Positions 1-10,011 are shown, counted from the first letter of the stretch. The stretch: 64,000 nucleotides of DNA from Catenovulum agarivorans DS-2 (GCF_000568405.1 NZ_ARZY01000007.1:62001-126000); one strand, 5' to 3'. Translations and numbers: made by a program. Notes: generated by a model from the sequence alone, not told the origin.

Positions 1-337
1 CGAGTTGTATTTCAATTATCTTAGGGTATGACTGAATGTATTGGGCAAAGTTGTCTAAAACTTGTGGCAGCAACAGTGCATACCTTTGTTCGTCTTCAGA
101 GCGTTTAATGTATTCGAACAAGCTTGAGTTTTTGCTGAGTAACTCTAAAACCGAATGTGTATCTGCAAAGTAATGTTTTAAGGTAAAGGCTTGTTGTTCT
201 GCCTGATTATTTAGCCGATTGTTAAATTGGTGGCGGTTGTTGTCGACCGACATATAAATAGCGTACAAACCTATCCCTGCAATAGGTAACGCAACCAGTA
301 TTAGTATGAGTGCAACTAATTTTTGGCTCAATTTCAT
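1..337 (-). CDS. Membrane sensor protein, N-terminal part only; candidate MbaA-like
   Basis: Only the first 112 codons are in the window; the gene runs off the left edge. It begins with ATG at 337, inside the stop codon of the PotD-like gene upstream (ATGA overlap), so the two are probably translated together. The start encodes a short basic N-terminus, one membrane segment (about residues 7-27) and then a polar, helical stretch that looks like the start of an extracytoplasmic sensor domain. The pairing of a PotD-like binding protein with a membrane sensor of this shape is that of the Vibrio NspS-MbaA polyamine system, where MbaA carries GGDEF and EAL domains. The output domain lies outside the window, so a histidine kinase or chemotaxis receptor cannot be excluded. 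Confidence 0.6.
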   Translation of the reverse strand, partial: MKLSQKLVALILILVALPIAGIGLYAIYMSVDNNRHQFNNRLNNQAEQQAFTLKHYFADTHSVLELLSKNSSLFEYIKRSEDEQRYALLLPQVLDNFAQYIQSYPKIIEIQL

Positions 338-1407
338 GGTTTGTCCTGCGCCAGCTGCTTATGTGCGAATACAAGTTGTTTGTAAGTTATTTGAAAGTAA
401 CGCTCGGTGCTGGGCGCAATAACTTGGTTCAATTGCACGTTTTTTGATAGTTTAGGATATAGAGTGTGATTTTGTCGAATCGACAGCGGCAGTTGTTTAT
501 ACGCTGTTAAATTTGGCGTTGGATACTGTAATTGTTGTGCCAGTTCCAACGCATTTTTTGGCAAAAGTAAAAAATTAATAAATTGGTGTACGCTGTTTTT
601 GTGCCTGCTTGCTTTGCTAATGGTTAAGCAGTCTAACCAAGCATTGGTGCCATCTGTTGGTTGAATAAATTCAAGGTCAGGATTGAGCGATTTGAGGTAT
701 AGCGCATCACCATTGTAGGCCATTGAAATCCATATTTGTTCATTGTTTAGTCGATTTTCTTGTTCAAGGCTCAAAGCGCTAAAACTGTTAATGTGTGCCA
801 AGTGCTTGTGGATCAGTGTGGCTGCCTGGTTAATTTCTTGCTGTTGATTGGAATGACTATTAAAGCCTGCGGCAATTAGCGCCATGGGGAGCAGCGTGCG
901 CGAATCGTTGAGTAAATTTACTTTGCCAGAATATTGGGGCAACTGATTGAAAAAAACTCGCCACGAGGTGGGTGGTGAGGAGATGTATTTTTTATTGTAC
1001 AGTATGCCGATGGTGCCCCAAAAATATGGGATGCAATATTGCCCAAATTCGTTTGCTGCTTCATGCCACTTTGGTGATAGATGTTGTATGTTTGGTAGTT
1101 TGCTTTGTTGATAGGTCTCTAGCCAGCCTAGTTGAATATACATCGGCAGCCTGACTCTGCTGGTTAATATAACATCGTAACCATGTCCGCGGCTTAAATT
1201 AAGTAACTTGTCTCTTGCGTCATCAGAATCATAATAGACTTGTTTTACTTGAATATTTGACTGGCGATAGAACTCATCTAATACAGACTGAGAAATATAA
1301 TCAGGCCAAGTCAATAGCGTTATCTCTGCCGCCCGCAATGAAACCAAGCTGGTCAAGATAAATGTTAGTGCGACAGTGACAACTCGTTGCTTGAGCATAA
1401 CGTCCAA
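334..1407 (-). CDS. PotD/PotF-like periplasmic binding protein; candidate NspS-type polyamine sensor
   Basis: The 357-residue product has a signal peptide ending near residues 26-27 (LRAAE), then the typical start of the spermidine/putrescine-binding family (EITLLTWPDYI) and a mature bilobed solute-binding protein of normal length. ATG codons at residues 1 and 4 are both possible starts. No ABC permease or ATPase gene is next to it; instead its stop overlaps the start of a membrane sensor gene by 4 bp. That context suggests a signalling role as in NspS, which binds norspermidine or spermidine and controls MbaA, rather than uptake. The family assignment is firm; the NspS role is inference from gene context, length and pathway genes elsewhere in the window. 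Confidence 0.8.
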   Translation of the reverse strand: MDVMLKQRVVTVALTFILTSLVSLRAAEITLLTWPDYISQSVLDEFYRQSNIQVKQVYYDSDDARDKLLNLSRGHGYDVILTSRVRLPMYIQLGWLETYQQSKLPNIQHLSPKWHEAANEFGQYCIPYFWGTIGILYNKKYISSPPTSWRVFFNQLPQYSGKVNLLNDSRTLLPMALIAAGFNSHSNQQQEINQAATLIHKHLAHINSFSALSLEQENRLNNEQIWISMAYNGDALYLKSLNPDLEFIQPTDGTNAWLDCLTISKASRHKNSVHQFINFLLLPKNALELAQQLQYPTPNLTAYKQLPLSIRQNHTLYPKLSKNVQLNQVIAPSTERYFQITYKQLVFAHKQLAQDKP

Positions 1408-1481
1408 TTTGTTTGAAATTTAACTTGTTTGTTCAGTATATATAAGAATCAGTAAAGTTATAAATTTGTCCGATTATTTTT

Positions 1482-1892
1482 TTATTGGGTCACATTGCTA
1501 ATCGCAAGCTCAAAATAGCGACGAACATTAGTATTTACATCGACAACTAGCTTTTGGTAACAGATGCCTGGAAATGCAAATGTATGACCAGAGAATGCCA
1601 ACATAACAGTTGGAGCACTTGGGTCAGAGTTATCATAAATCCATTCCCCCCCGATATGCTTACGGAAGGTTTCACCCATATACGCCCCCAACATATTGCA
1701 AATGACAAATATAAAATCTTGTTTGCGGTCGGTTTCATCTTTTAACTTGGCAATGCTCCACAAAATAGCTTTGTCGATTTGCGCTATGCTCTCGACAGAG
1801 TAATCAAGCTCAACCGCATATTCTTCGTTAATATATTTCACCGCATCGTGAGCTGATTCTTCCATTAATTTAGTTATTTCAGCTTGGTTCAT
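1482..1892 (-). CDS. Small conserved-looking protein of unknown function
   Basis: A 136-residue soluble protein with no signal peptide or membrane segment. I do not recognise the family with certainty. The middle carries a distinctive run (LGAYMGETFRKHIGGEWIYD, about residues 69-88) followed by a hydrophobic beta-rich part (VMLAFSGHTFAFPG); this layout recalls small DUF3806-like proteins, but that is only an impression. It lies 21 bp downstream of cmoB on the same strand and may be cotranscribed with cmoAB. Overlapping ORFs in other frames are shorter and lack such features. Confidence 0.7.
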   Translation of the reverse strand: MNQAEITKLMEESAHDAVKYINEEYAVELDYSVESIAQIDKAILWSIAKLKDETDRKQDFIFVICNMLGAYMGETFRKHIGGEWIYDNSDPSAPTVMLAFSGHTFAFPGICYQKLVVDVNTNVRRYFELAISNVTQ

Positions 1893-1913
1893 TGTTGTTA
1901 TTCCTATGTCAGG

Positions 1914-2873
1914 TTATTTGTTTGCAATTATAACGGCTCGAATCGGCGCTGGGTAACCTTCTATGGTTTTACTTCTGTCTGCTGGGTCTAAAAAGTCAGC
2001 TAAAGATTCATTTTCCATCCATTGTGTTTTTCTTTGTTCATCCAGTGTGGTGACCGTCTCATCGACAACTCTAATATTTTTAAAGCCAATACGGCTCAGC
2101 CAATGACAAAGTGCCTTGCTACTTGGGATAAACCAGACATTGCGCATTTTTGCATATCGCTCGCCTGGTACTAATACTGTGTGTTCATCACCTGGAACAA
2201 CAATAGTTTCTAGTACTAGCTCTCCACCTGATTTTAGTTGGTCTTTTAGCTGTTGTAAAAACTCAAAAGGATTTCGCCTATGATATAAAACCCCCATAGA
2301 GAATACAGTGTCAAAAGCATGACTAGCTGGTAGCTGTTCAACGCCTAGCGGCAACAGGTGAATACCTGGTTGTTGTGCATATTTTTGTATTGCTTGGAAC
2401 TGCACAACAAATAGTTGTGAAGGGTCCGCACCGACAACAAATTTAGCACCTTCGCCTAACATTCGCCACATGTGATAGCCATTACCGCAGCCGACGTCCA
2501 GCACGGTCTTATTAGCTAAGGGCTGGATATGCGGTAATAGTCTGTCCCATTTCCAATCACTGCGCCATTCGGTGTCTATATCTAAATTGAACAACTTAAA
2601 TGGGCCTTTGCGCCACGGCATAAATTGTTTTAATAATACTTCTAAACGTTTTTGTTGGCCGGTGTTTAACGTATCGCTCGAATCAATTTCAACTCCTTGT
2701 TTCAATTCAACGACATCGGCAGCGATTGTTGGAAGGTTTTCAATGGTTTTTTGCCAATTTTTGAACTCCCCATGGAGCGCGTTTTTATGCCAGTCGGCTA
2801 ATACTGTTGGCATGGTTTCAATCCAGCCCGAAAGCTGGTTCGTTAGTATATCTTGATAAAATTGGTTAAACAT
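1914..2873 (-). CDS. cmoB: tRNA U34 carboxymethyltransferase CmoB
   Basis: CmoB moves the carboxymethyl group of carboxy-S-adenosylmethionine onto 5-hydroxyuridine 34 of tRNAs, giving cmo5U, which widens wobble reading. The 319-residue product has the usual length. A basic N-terminal region including [14 protein letters not shown] precedes the Rossmann methyltransferase fold with motif [17 protein letters not shown] (about residues 124-139) and the later [11 protein letters not shown]. The gene starts 3 bp after the cmoA stop codon, the normal cmoA-cmoB order, so the two form an operon. Confidence 0.95.
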   Translation of the reverse strand: MFNQFYQDILTNQLSGWIETMPTVLADWHKNALHGEFKNWQKTIENLPTIAADVVELKQGVEIDSSDTLNTGQQKRLEVLLKQFMPWRKGPFKLFNLDIDTEWRSDWKWDRLLPHIQPLANKTVLDVGCGNGYHMWRMLGEGAKFVVGADPSQLFVVQFQAIQKYAQQPGIHLLPLGVEQLPASHAFDTVFSMGVLYHRRNPFEFLQQLKDQLKSGGELVLETIVVPGDEHTVLVPGERYAKMRNVWFIPSSKALCHWLSRIGFKNIRVVDETVTTLDEQRKTQWMENESLADFLDPADRSKTIEGYPAPIRAVIIANK

Positions 2874-2876
2874 GGA

Positions 2877-3608
2877 CTAGTCTTTAATTGCAATGATGGA
2901 ACAAAAGTTAAAACATTGATACCACTGGTTATATTGCTTAAATCCAGCTTGTTTTAACCTATTATAATGCGTTTTGAGCGAGTCGGGTTTCATGACATTT
3001 TCAATCGCGGTACGTTTTTGGCTGATTTCAAGCTCGCTATAGCCATGGGCGCGTTTAAAATCTAGGTGAAGCTCGTTTAATGTTTGATGAATTTTATCAT
3101 CAGGAAAAGTTAGTTTTTCTGACAAGACTAAAATACCACCCGGTTTGAGTCCTTGATAGATATTTTCTATCAATTGGCTACGTAATTCAGCAGCAATAAA
3201 TTGCAGTGTAAAGTTAAGCACGACCATAGACGCATTTGTTATGTCGACCTTTAGCGCATCGGCACACTGTACTTCAGTCGCAACACTTGATTTGTAACTG
3301 AGCAGATGTTTTTTACATTTTTCGGCCATTGGTTGTGAATAATCAATCGCATAAAGCGTATTGTTGCTGCTTTTAACATTACGTCTTATAGACAAACTTG
3401 CAGCCCCTAGCGATGCGCCTAAATCGTATATATTGCTGTTGTCAGTAACGTATGATTGTGCTAAATGACCAATGGTTGAAATAATGGTTTGATAGCCAGG
3501 TACTGAACGCTCAATCATGTCTGAAAACACATCAACGACACTGTCGTCGAACACAAAATCTTTTACCTGCTGTTGCGGATTTGCATAAATATTGTCTTTT
3601 TTAGTCAT
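2877..3608 (-). CDS. cmoA: Carboxy-S-adenosyl-L-methionine synthase CmoA
   Basis: CmoA makes carboxy-SAM from SAM and prephenate, the donor used by CmoB. The class I methyltransferase fold is marked by YDLGASLGAASLSIRRN, nearly identical to the family signature, and by ERSVPGYQ near the N-terminus. I place the start at the ATG at 3608 (MTKKDN, 243 residues), which matches the length of known CmoA proteins; a TTG at 3629 in the same frame would add seven residues and has no better ribosome-binding site. cmoB follows after 3 bp. The 5' region is divergent with the RND operon. Confidence 0.93.
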   Translation of the reverse strand: MTKKDNIYANPQQQVKDFVFDDSVVDVFSDMIERSVPGYQTIISTIGHLAQSYVTDNSNIYDLGASLGAASLSIRRNVKSSNNTLYAIDYSQPMAEKCKKHLLSYKSSVATEVQCADALKVDITNASMVVLNFTLQFIAAELRSQLIENIYQGLKPGGILVLSEKLTFPDDKIHQTLNELHLDFKRAHGYSELEISQKRTAIENVMKPDSLKTHYNRLKQAGFKQYNQWYQCFNFCSIIAIKD

Positions 3609-3832
3609 GTTGAATTGAATAAGGCTCAAGATTGCTTAGATGTGGCGATTCTACCCTAATCGAAGCGGAATTGCTGCAAAGTATCTGAATTTTACCCTTG
3701 CTACAAAAGTTGTTGCTTTAGTTGTTAAATCATAAAGTTAATTCTAAGCTTATAGCCATTAATTATGATAATTGTGCATTAAGCGCAAGCTGACTATTGT
3801 ATGCACTTGGTTACAGATTAGGACCACCACTG

Positions 3833-4987
3833 ATGCGAGATAGCTTTCCTTTAGTTTTGCTGACCTTGTTTAGTTTATTTATTGCTTTGTATTGGTTGAC
3901 TGACGATGATGAACATTTAGTTCAGTTGCCCAAAAAGGCACAACTAAACGTTGAAGTTCGAACGGTCAATAAACAAAGTTTTACGCCAGTGATTACTTCG
4001 TATGGTCGTGTACAAGCACGAACCCAAGGGCAGGTTGTCAGTCAGATTGGCGGACAAATTACCTATTTAAACTCAGGCTTTTTCAGTGGCGGCTTTTTTA
4101 AACAAGGCGAGCTGTTGGTGGCGATAGATAAAAGAGACTATCAATCAGACGTCGATGTAGCAAATGCTGGATATTTAAACGCAAAACAAAATTATTTGCA
4201 GGAGTTGGCGAAAGCACAACAAGCAAAGCAAGATTGGCATAGAGCACAAGGCGACAAAGTTCCATCAGATCTTGTGTTGCGCAAGCCTCAGTTAGCTGCC
4301 GCAGAGGCTAACTTAATTTCAGCAGAAGCTAAACTCAATAAAGCAAAATTAAATTTAGAGCGCACTGAGATCACTGCGCCTTACGATGGTTATACACTGA
4401 AGAAAAATGTAGCGATAGGCCAAGTTGTTGGTCGCGGTAATGTCCTTGGTGAGATTTATGCAATCGATGCCTTTGAAGTAAGGCTGCCGTTGAATAATGA
4501 AGATTTGCCTCTGGTTGAGCTGCCGAACGTGGTCAATAGACAACAAGGCAGAGTTGTAACAACTCATGTCACCATTGAATCTAATCTAGGAAAAACTTCG
4601 CAATGGCAAGGTCAATTAATTCGAACAGAGGGGGCAATTGATAATGCAAGCCAGCAACTACATGTAATTGTTTCTATTCCAAAACCTTACGAATTAAATC
4701 AAGGTGAACAACCGTTAAAAATTGGGCAATATGTTACTGCCTACTTTAATGGGATCTCGGTTGATGAGGTATTTGTTATCAAGCCTCAGGCTGTGTATCA
4801 AAATGAGTACGCCTATGTGGTTGAACAAAATAAATTGATTAAGCGTAAGTTGGATATTGTTTGGCGCGACCATCAGCACGTTGTTGTTAAAAACGGATTA
4901 AAACAGGGAGATTCTCTGGTCGTGACACCGCTTGGTCAAGTGCCTACCAATATCCATGTTAATGCTTTTGCGTTGGGTGCACAATGA
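3833..4987 (+). CDS. RND efflux membrane fusion protein (HlyD/AcrA-like)
   Basis: Periplasmic adaptor of a tripartite efflux pump. From the ATG at 3833 (MRDSFPLVLL) it has 384 residues with an N-terminal membrane anchor, a lipoyl-type half motif, a coiled-coil hairpin (about residues 100-165, rich in Ala, Gln and Lys), and a second lipoyl half near ITAPYDGYTLKKNVAIGQVV, then beta-barrel and membrane-proximal domains. A TTG at 3797 would extend it by 12 residues but has no ribosome-binding site, whereas GGA precedes the ATG. The next gene, the RND permease, overlaps by 4 bp (ATGA). Substrate is not predictable. Confidence 0.85.
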   Translation: MRDSFPLVLLTLFSLFIALYWLTDDDEHLVQLPKKAQLNVEVRTVNKQSFTPVITSYGRVQARTQGQVVSQIGGQITYLNSGFFSGGFFKQGELLVAIDKRDYQSDVDVANAGYLNAKQNYLQELAKAQQAKQDWHRAQGDKVPSDLVLRKPQLAAAEANLISAEAKLNKAKLNLERTEITAPYDGYTLKKNVAIGQVVGRGNVLGEIYAIDAFEVRLPLNNEDLPLVELPNVVNRQQGRVVTTHVTIESNLGKTSQWQGQLIRTEGAIDNASQQLHVIVSIPKPYELNQGEQPLKIGQYVTAYFNGISVDEVFVIKPQAVYQNEYAYVVEQNKLIKRKLDIVWRDHQHVVVKNGLKQGDSLVVTPLGQVPTNIHVNAFALGAQ

Positions 4988-7900
4988 TAGCTTGGTTTGC
5001 TAAAAACGATATCGCAGCCAACTTGTTGATGGCATGTTTGTTGTTGGCCGGCGCTTGGTCTTTAGTTTATCAGATACCGCAACAAGTCCTACCCAAGTTA
5101 GAATCTGAGCAAATTGAAATCAGTGTGCGCTATCCAGCAGCCGTACCATCAGATGTTGAGTTAAAAGTGACAACGCATATTGAATCTGCGCTACGTGAAT
5201 TGGCGGAAGTTGCACAGATTCATAGTCAATCACGCCAGGAGTATAGTCATGTCATTGCTAAACTTCACAATAACGTTGATGTGAACGAAGCAATGCAAAA
5301 AATTCAATTGAAAATCAACGCAATTAACACGCTACCGCATGAGATAGATAATCCAAAAATTCAAATCAAAAATGAATTTACCCCAGTTTTGGGTATCGCT
5401 GTTTATGGAGAGCAACCGCAACAGGTGTTAAGGCGCTACTCAGAGCAACTTTTTAGTGAATTGGCGACTTTGCCAGAATTAAGAAAGCTATTAATGAAGC
5501 ATGCACCAGATTATGAGATTTCGATTGAAGTTCCTACCGAAAATCTGCAGAAATATAGACTGAGCTTCGAGCAAATTGCTAATGCTATCGCTGAAAATGC
5601 CCAAGACTTATCGGCTGGTTATTTATACTCGCCGAATGGCGATATTATAATCCGCTCACAAGGACAGGCCTACACGGGTGATGCACTCAATAATATTGTT
5701 GTTAAATATCAGCCAGATGGAAGTACATTAAAATTGCATCAAGTCGCGCAAATTGACGATGGATTTGCTGAGTTGGCGCTAAACACAAGATTTAACGGTT
5801 ACCCAGCGGTATTTATCGAGATATTGCAAACTGAGCAGCAAAACGCCATACGTATTGCGCAATTAGTCAAAGAGTTTTTAGCGCGTAAGCAAGAAAACTT
5901 GCCCGAGGGGATTTTCATTAGTCATTGGAGTGATAATGCAGAGCGCCTAAAAAATCGTATCTCTGGAATGGTGAGCAGTGCTGTGTACGGCAGTATATTA
6001 GTCTTGTTAATGTTGACATTGTTTTTACGACCTGCAGTGGCATTTTGGGTGTTTTTGGGGATCCCGCTGAGTTTTCTTGGTGCATTTGCCGTGATGCCAT
6101 TTTTTGGTGTGAGTCTTAATTTGATTAGCATGTTTGGTTTTATTTTGGTTTTGGGTATGGTGGTGGATGATGCCATCGTCACTGGCGAAAATGTTTATAG
6201 CCATTTAGAGCATGCTGAATCAGGTTTACATGCCGCAATTGCCGGTACGAAAGAAGTCGCTCAACCAGTGACACTAGGGTTATTGACGACTGTTGTTGCC
6301 TTTATCCCGCTGTTTTTTGTTACGGGCACGCAAGGTATTATTTTAAGCCAAATTGCCGCTGTGGTAATCCCCGTACTGCTATTTAGTTTAATTGAGACCA
6401 AGTGGGTTTTACCCGCTAGGCTCAAGTTTGTTCAATTACAAACAGGCAATCAGGTAACAGGGCTAGCTCGTTGGCAACAAAAAATCAACTATGCATTTGC
6501 TTATCATAGCGAGCGTTATTATCGACCTGCGTTAAGTTGGTGTATTGAATACAAATTTAGTTGTTTGGTGATATTTTTTGGTTTCTTCTTAGTGGTTGTA
6601 TCTGCTGTGTTTACCGGTGAAAATAAATTTATCTTTTTCCCGAAAATCAGCAGTGATCAAGTTAAAGTTGTACTCACCATGCCAGCTGGAACCAACACCC
6701 AAATAGTTGAAAAAAATATTCAGCATATTCAACAGCAAGCGCAACAGCTACAAGCCAATTATATCGATCCAAGTAGTGGCCTAAGTATTGTACGTAACAT
6801 AGTGTCTGTGTCTGGCGCTGCCGGTGACGAAGAGAATAATCCCTACATGGGATATGTTAGCTTTGATCTAATGCCAGCAGAGCAACATAACTTGCCAATT
6901 ACAAGTCTTGAATTAGAAGATGAATGGCGAAGTTTGATAGGCCCGGTGATTGGCGCTGAAAGTTTGGTTTTTGAATCTCAAGCGGGTAAAACCAACAACA
7001 TTATCGATATTCGTGTGTCAGGCGAAAACTTAAATGAACTGCAAAAAGTCGCTCAGATTGTCAAAACTAAACTTGCAACAATTCCTTATGTTGAAGATGT
7101 TGCTGATAATTATATCCCAGGTCGGCAGCAACTGTTTATAGAGCTTACGCCCTTGGCTAAATCACTTGGGGTAACGCGCTCTGAATTGCTCAAACAAGTC
7201 AGAGCGGGTTTTTGGGGCATAGAAGTGCAGCGGATAATTCGCCATGGTCAGGAAGTCAAAGTAAAAGTACGCTTGCCGTTAAATGAACGCAGTAGTTTGC
7301 CTGATTTGCAACGATTTATGATCCATCTAAACGGTGGCAAACATGTACCGCTATCGCAATTGGCAAATTTTACTATTGATACCGGTCCACAAATTATTAG
7401 ACGTGTTGATCATCAACGTAGTATTGATATTACCGCTGATTTCTCTGATCCTAAAATCGATATTCGAAAGTTGAACAATTTATTAGAAGAATATTTACAC
7501 GAATTGGCTGAAGATTTTCCGCATCTAAGCTTTAAGCTGGTCGGGGAAAGCAGCGAACTTAAACAAACATTGGAATCGTTAAAGTGGGGGATATTAGCCG
7601 CGCTGATTGTAATTTATGGATTGTTGGCTATTCCATTTAAGTCTTATATACACCCACTTATTGTCATGTCAGTGATCCCTTTTAGTGTTATCGGCTCGAT
7701 GGCAGGGCATTGGTTAATGTCAATTGAATTAACCATGATGAGTTTTATCGGACTAATTGCGCTTGTAGGGGTTGTTGTGAATGATGCGGTGGTATTGGTT
7801 GAATTTATTAATAAACAGTACCACAAAACACATTCTTTACTTGAATCTGTCATGAAGGTCACGTCAACTCGGTTGCGACCTGTAATGTTGACGTCTATGA

Positions 7901-8103
7901 CGACCTTTTTGGGTCTTTTTCCTTTAATTATCGACGGTTCTTCGCAAGCAGCATTTTTAGTACCTATGGCTGTCTCACTTGGTTTTGGCATCTTGTTTGC
8001 GCCATTCGTAACGTTGTTTTTGGTTCCAATTAATTATTTATTACTACAAAAATGCTTAAGCTGGTGGTATAGCGTTGAAGCAAAAATGACAATGCGCCAT
8101 TAG
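4984..8103 (+). CDS. RND efflux inner-membrane transporter (AcrB/MdtB-like)
   Basis: A 1039-residue proton-driven exporter of the RND superfamily with the duplicated layout of 12 membrane segments and two large periplasmic loops. The N-terminus ends the first membrane segment and enters the porter domain with a pattern typical of HAE1-type pumps. The paired aspartates of transmembrane segment 4 are present in LVLGMVVDDAIVTGENV, and the second half repeats the pattern as VGVVVNDAVVLVEF. It overlaps the adaptor gene by 4 bp. No TolC-type outer-membrane gene is adjacent, so the pump presumably shares one encoded elsewhere. The ORFs on the opposite strand here are shadows. Confidence 0.9.
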   Translation: MIAWFAKNDIAANLLMACLLLAGAWSLVYQIPQQVLPKLESEQIEISVRYPAAVPSDVELKVTTHIESALRELAEVAQIHSQSRQEYSHVIAKLHNNVDVNEAMQKIQLKINAINTLPHEIDNPKIQIKNEFTPVLGIAVYGEQPQQVLRRYSEQLFSELATLPELRKLLMKHAPDYEISIEVPTENLQKYRLSFEQIANAIAENAQDLSAGYLYSPNGDIIIRSQGQAYTGDALNNIVVKYQPDGSTLKLHQVAQIDDGFAELALNTRFNGYPAVFIEILQTEQQNAIRIAQLVKEFLARKQENLPEGIFISHWSDNAERLKNRISGMVSSAVYGSILVLLMLTLFLRPAVAFWVFLGIPLSFLGAFAVMPFFGVSLNLISMFGFILVLGMVVDDAIVTGENVYSHLEHAESGLHAAIAGTKEVAQPVTLGLLTTVVAFIPLFFVTGTQGIILSQIAAVVIPVLLFSLIETKWVLPARLKFVQLQTGNQVTGLARWQQKINYAFAYHSERYYRPALSWCIEYKFSCLVIFFGFFLVVVSAVFTGENKFIFFPKISSDQVKVVLTMPAGTNTQIVEKNIQHIQQQAQQLQANYIDPSSGLSIVRNIVSVSGAAGDEENNPYMGYVSFDLMPAEQHNLPITSLELEDEWRSLIGPVIGAESLVFESQAGKTNNIIDIRVSGENLNELQKVAQIVKTKLATIPYVEDVADNYIPGRQQLFIELTPLAKSLGVTRSELLKQVRAGFWGIEVQRIIRHGQEVKVKVRLPLNERSSLPDLQRFMIHLNGGKHVPLSQLANFTIDTGPQIIRRVDHQRSIDITADFSDPKIDIRKLNNLLEEYLHELAEDFPHLSFKLVGESSELKQTLESLKWGILAALIVIYGLLAIPFKSYIHPLIVMSVIPFSVIGSMAGHWLMSIELTMMSFIGLIALVGVVVNDAVVLVEFINKQYHKTHSLLESVMKVTSTRLRPVMLTSMTTFLGLFPLIIDGSSQAAFLVPMAVSLGFGILFAPFVTLFLVPINYLLLQKCLSWWYSVEAKMTMRH

Positions 8104-8115
8104 CTAGTATATAAT
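8086..8115 (+). promoter_or_regulatory. Candidate sigma-70 promoter for aspS
   Basis: ATGACA at 8086-8091 and a consensus TATAAT at 8110-8115 are separated by 18 bp. The -35 element lies in the last codons of the RND gene. Transcription from here would give a leader of about 75 nt before aspS containing the hairpin at 8139-8168. The -10 element is strong, the -35 moderate. Confidence 0.5.
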
Positions 8116-8138
8116 CCAGCGCAATTTTGATTAATTTA

Positions 8139-8174
8139 GACTTTTGTGACCATGGTGGGGCAAAAGTCGATTTT
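8139..8174 (+). terminator. Hairpin between the RND operon and aspS; terminator or leader structure
   Basis: GACTTTTG at 8139-8146 pairs with CAAAAGTC at 8161-8168 around a 14-nt loop, followed by GATTTT. It could end RND transcripts, or act in the aspS leader because it lies after the candidate aspS promoter. The short U tract makes either reading uncertain. Confidence 0.4.
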
Positions 8175-8196
8175 CTAGCTAGGAATTGTACTGATT

Positions 8197-9969
8197 ATGC
8201 GAAGCCATTATTGTGGACAAATTGATGAATCGTTAGTTGGCCAAAATGTGACCTTATGCGGTTGGGTTAACCGTCGCCGAGACTTAGGTGGTCTGATATT
8301 TTTAGATGTTCGAGATGTTAAAGGTATTGTCCAAGTTGTTGTTGATCCCGATTTTGAACAACTGTTTAGCACTGCAAATAAATTAAAACACGAGTTTTGT
8401 ATTCAATTAACTGGCGCTGTGCGTGCTCGCCCTGATAGCCAAGTTAACAAAACTATGGCAACAGGTGCGGTTGAAATATTAGCATCAGAGTTAACCATCT
8501 TAAATGCTGCAGCACCTTTGCCTTTGAATATGGATGGTCATCTTAATAATTCTGAAGAGCAAAGACTCAAATACCGTTATTTAGATTTACGTCGCCCAGA
8601 AATGGCGCAGCGATTAAAGTTTAGAGCAAAAGTTACCAGCCAAATTCGCAATTATCTTGATAGCCATGATTTTATGGATATCGAAACCCCAATTTTAACC
8701 AAAGCAACTCCAGAAGGTGCTCGCGATTATTTGGTGCCGAGCAGAACGCACAAAGGTCAATTTTTCGCCCTACCTCAGTCACCACAGCTATTTAAGCAAT
8801 TGTTGATGATGGCAGGCATGGACAGATATTATCAAATCGTTAAGTGCTTTCGTGACGAAGATCTACGTGCTGATCGTCAACCTGAATTTACTCAAATCGA
8901 TATTGAAACTTCTTTTATGTCGGCTGATGAAGTTATGTCGGTGACCGAAGACATGACGCGTCAATTGTTTAAAAACCTATTGGACGTTGATTTGGGCGAA
9001 TTTCCTCGCATGACATATCATGAGGCTATGACAAAATATGGCAGTGACAAACCTGATTTGCGCATTCCGTTAGAAATGGTTGATGTAGCCGATTTGCTTC
9101 AAGGTGTAGAATTTAAAGTATTTTCAGGCCCTGCTAACGATCCTAAAGGTCGAGTCGCTGCGTTAAAAGTGCCACAAGGCGCGGACAAATTTTCTCGCAA
9201 AGACATTGATGAACTAACCAAATTTGTCGGTATTTATGGTGCTAAAGGGTTAGCTTGGATTAAAGTAAACGATGTAAGCAAAGGGGTAGAAGGACTACAA
9301 TCGCCTATTCTTAAATTCTTGCCTGAAGAGGTTGCGTTAGCGATTATCGACCGTACAGCAGCAGAAACAGGCGATATCTTATTCTTTGGTAGTGACAAGT
9401 ACACAGTCGTCAGTGAAGCAATTGGTGCATTACGTCTAAAAATTGGCGAATCTTTAGGCTTGGTCGCAGATGAATGGAAACCGCTTTGGGTTGTTGACTT
9501 CCCAATGTTTGAAGAGCTTGAAGATGGCGGATTAACGCCACTGCATCATCCGTTTACTGCACCTGTAGGAGTAACGGCTCAAGAACTTAAACAGCAACCT
9601 GAAAAAACACTTTCAAACGCATACGACATGGTTTTAAACGGGGTTGAAGTTGGTGGTGGCTCTGTTCGTATTCATGACCAAGATATGCAACAAGTTGTAT
9701 TTGAAATTTTGGGTATCGGTGAAGAAGAAGCTCAAGAAAAATTTGGATTTTTACTTGATGCACTTAAATTTGGTGCTCCTCCGCATGCAGGTTTAGCATT
9801 TGGCTTAGACCGCTTGGTGATGTTAATGACTGGGGCATCTTCTATTCGTGACGTTATGGCCTTTCCAAAAACAACCACGGCAGCATGTCCATTAACCGAC
9901 GCACCAGGAAATGCTAATCCTCAGCAACTAGCGGATTTAGCGATTGAAATTAAACTGCCTGCCAAATAA
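8197..9969 (+). CDS. aspS: Aspartyl-tRNA synthetase AspS
   Basis: Class II synthetase that charges tRNA-Asp. The 590-residue bacterial-type enzyme has the N-terminal OB-fold anticodon-binding domain ([21 protein letters not shown]), class II motif 1 with [20 protein letters not shown], motif 2 in [20 protein letters not shown], the bacterial insertion (GAD) domain, and motif 3 in [15 protein letters not shown] near the C-terminus. Length and all motifs are normal. It is followed by a clear terminator, then ruvC. Confidence 0.97.
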   Translation: MRSHYCGQIDESLVGQNVTLCGWVNRRRDLGGLIFLDVRDVKGIVQVVVDPDFEQLFSTANKLKHEFCIQLTGAVRARPDSQVNKTMATGAVEILASELTILNAAAPLPLNMDGHLNNSEEQRLKYRYLDLRRPEMAQRLKFRAKVTSQIRNYLDSHDFMDIETPILTKATPEGARDYLVPSRTHKGQFFALPQSPQLFKQLLMMAGMDRYYQIVKCFRDEDLRADRQPEFTQIDIETSFMSADEVMSVTEDMTRQLFKNLLDVDLGEFPRMTYHEAMTKYGSDKPDLRIPLEMVDVADLLQGVEFKVFSGPANDPKGRVAALKVPQGADKFSRKDIDELTKFVGIYGAKGLAWIKVNDVSKGVEGLQSPILKFLPEEVALAIIDRTAAETGDILFFGSDKYTVVSEAIGALRLKIGESLGLVADEWKPLWVVDFPMFEELEDGGLTPLHHPFTAPVGVTAQELKQQPEKTLSNAYDMVLNGVEVGGGSVRIHDQDMQQVVFEILGIGEEEAQEKFGFLLDALKFGAPPHAGLAFGLDRLVMLMTGASSIRDVMAFPKTTTAACPLTDAPGNANPQQLADLAIEIKLPAK

Positions 9970-9983
9970 ATTTAATCTGTTTT

Positions 9984-10011
9984 AAAAAGGCGGTGACTTC
10001 ACCGCCTTTTT
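9984..10011 (+). terminator. Rho-independent terminator after aspS
   Basis: GGCGGTG and CACCGCC (9989-10005) form a GC-rich stem, flanked by AAAAA before and TTTTT after. The symmetry is typical of an intrinsic terminator. ruvC starts only about 15 bp further on, so its promoter would lie in this interval or transcription reads through. Confidence 0.85.
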
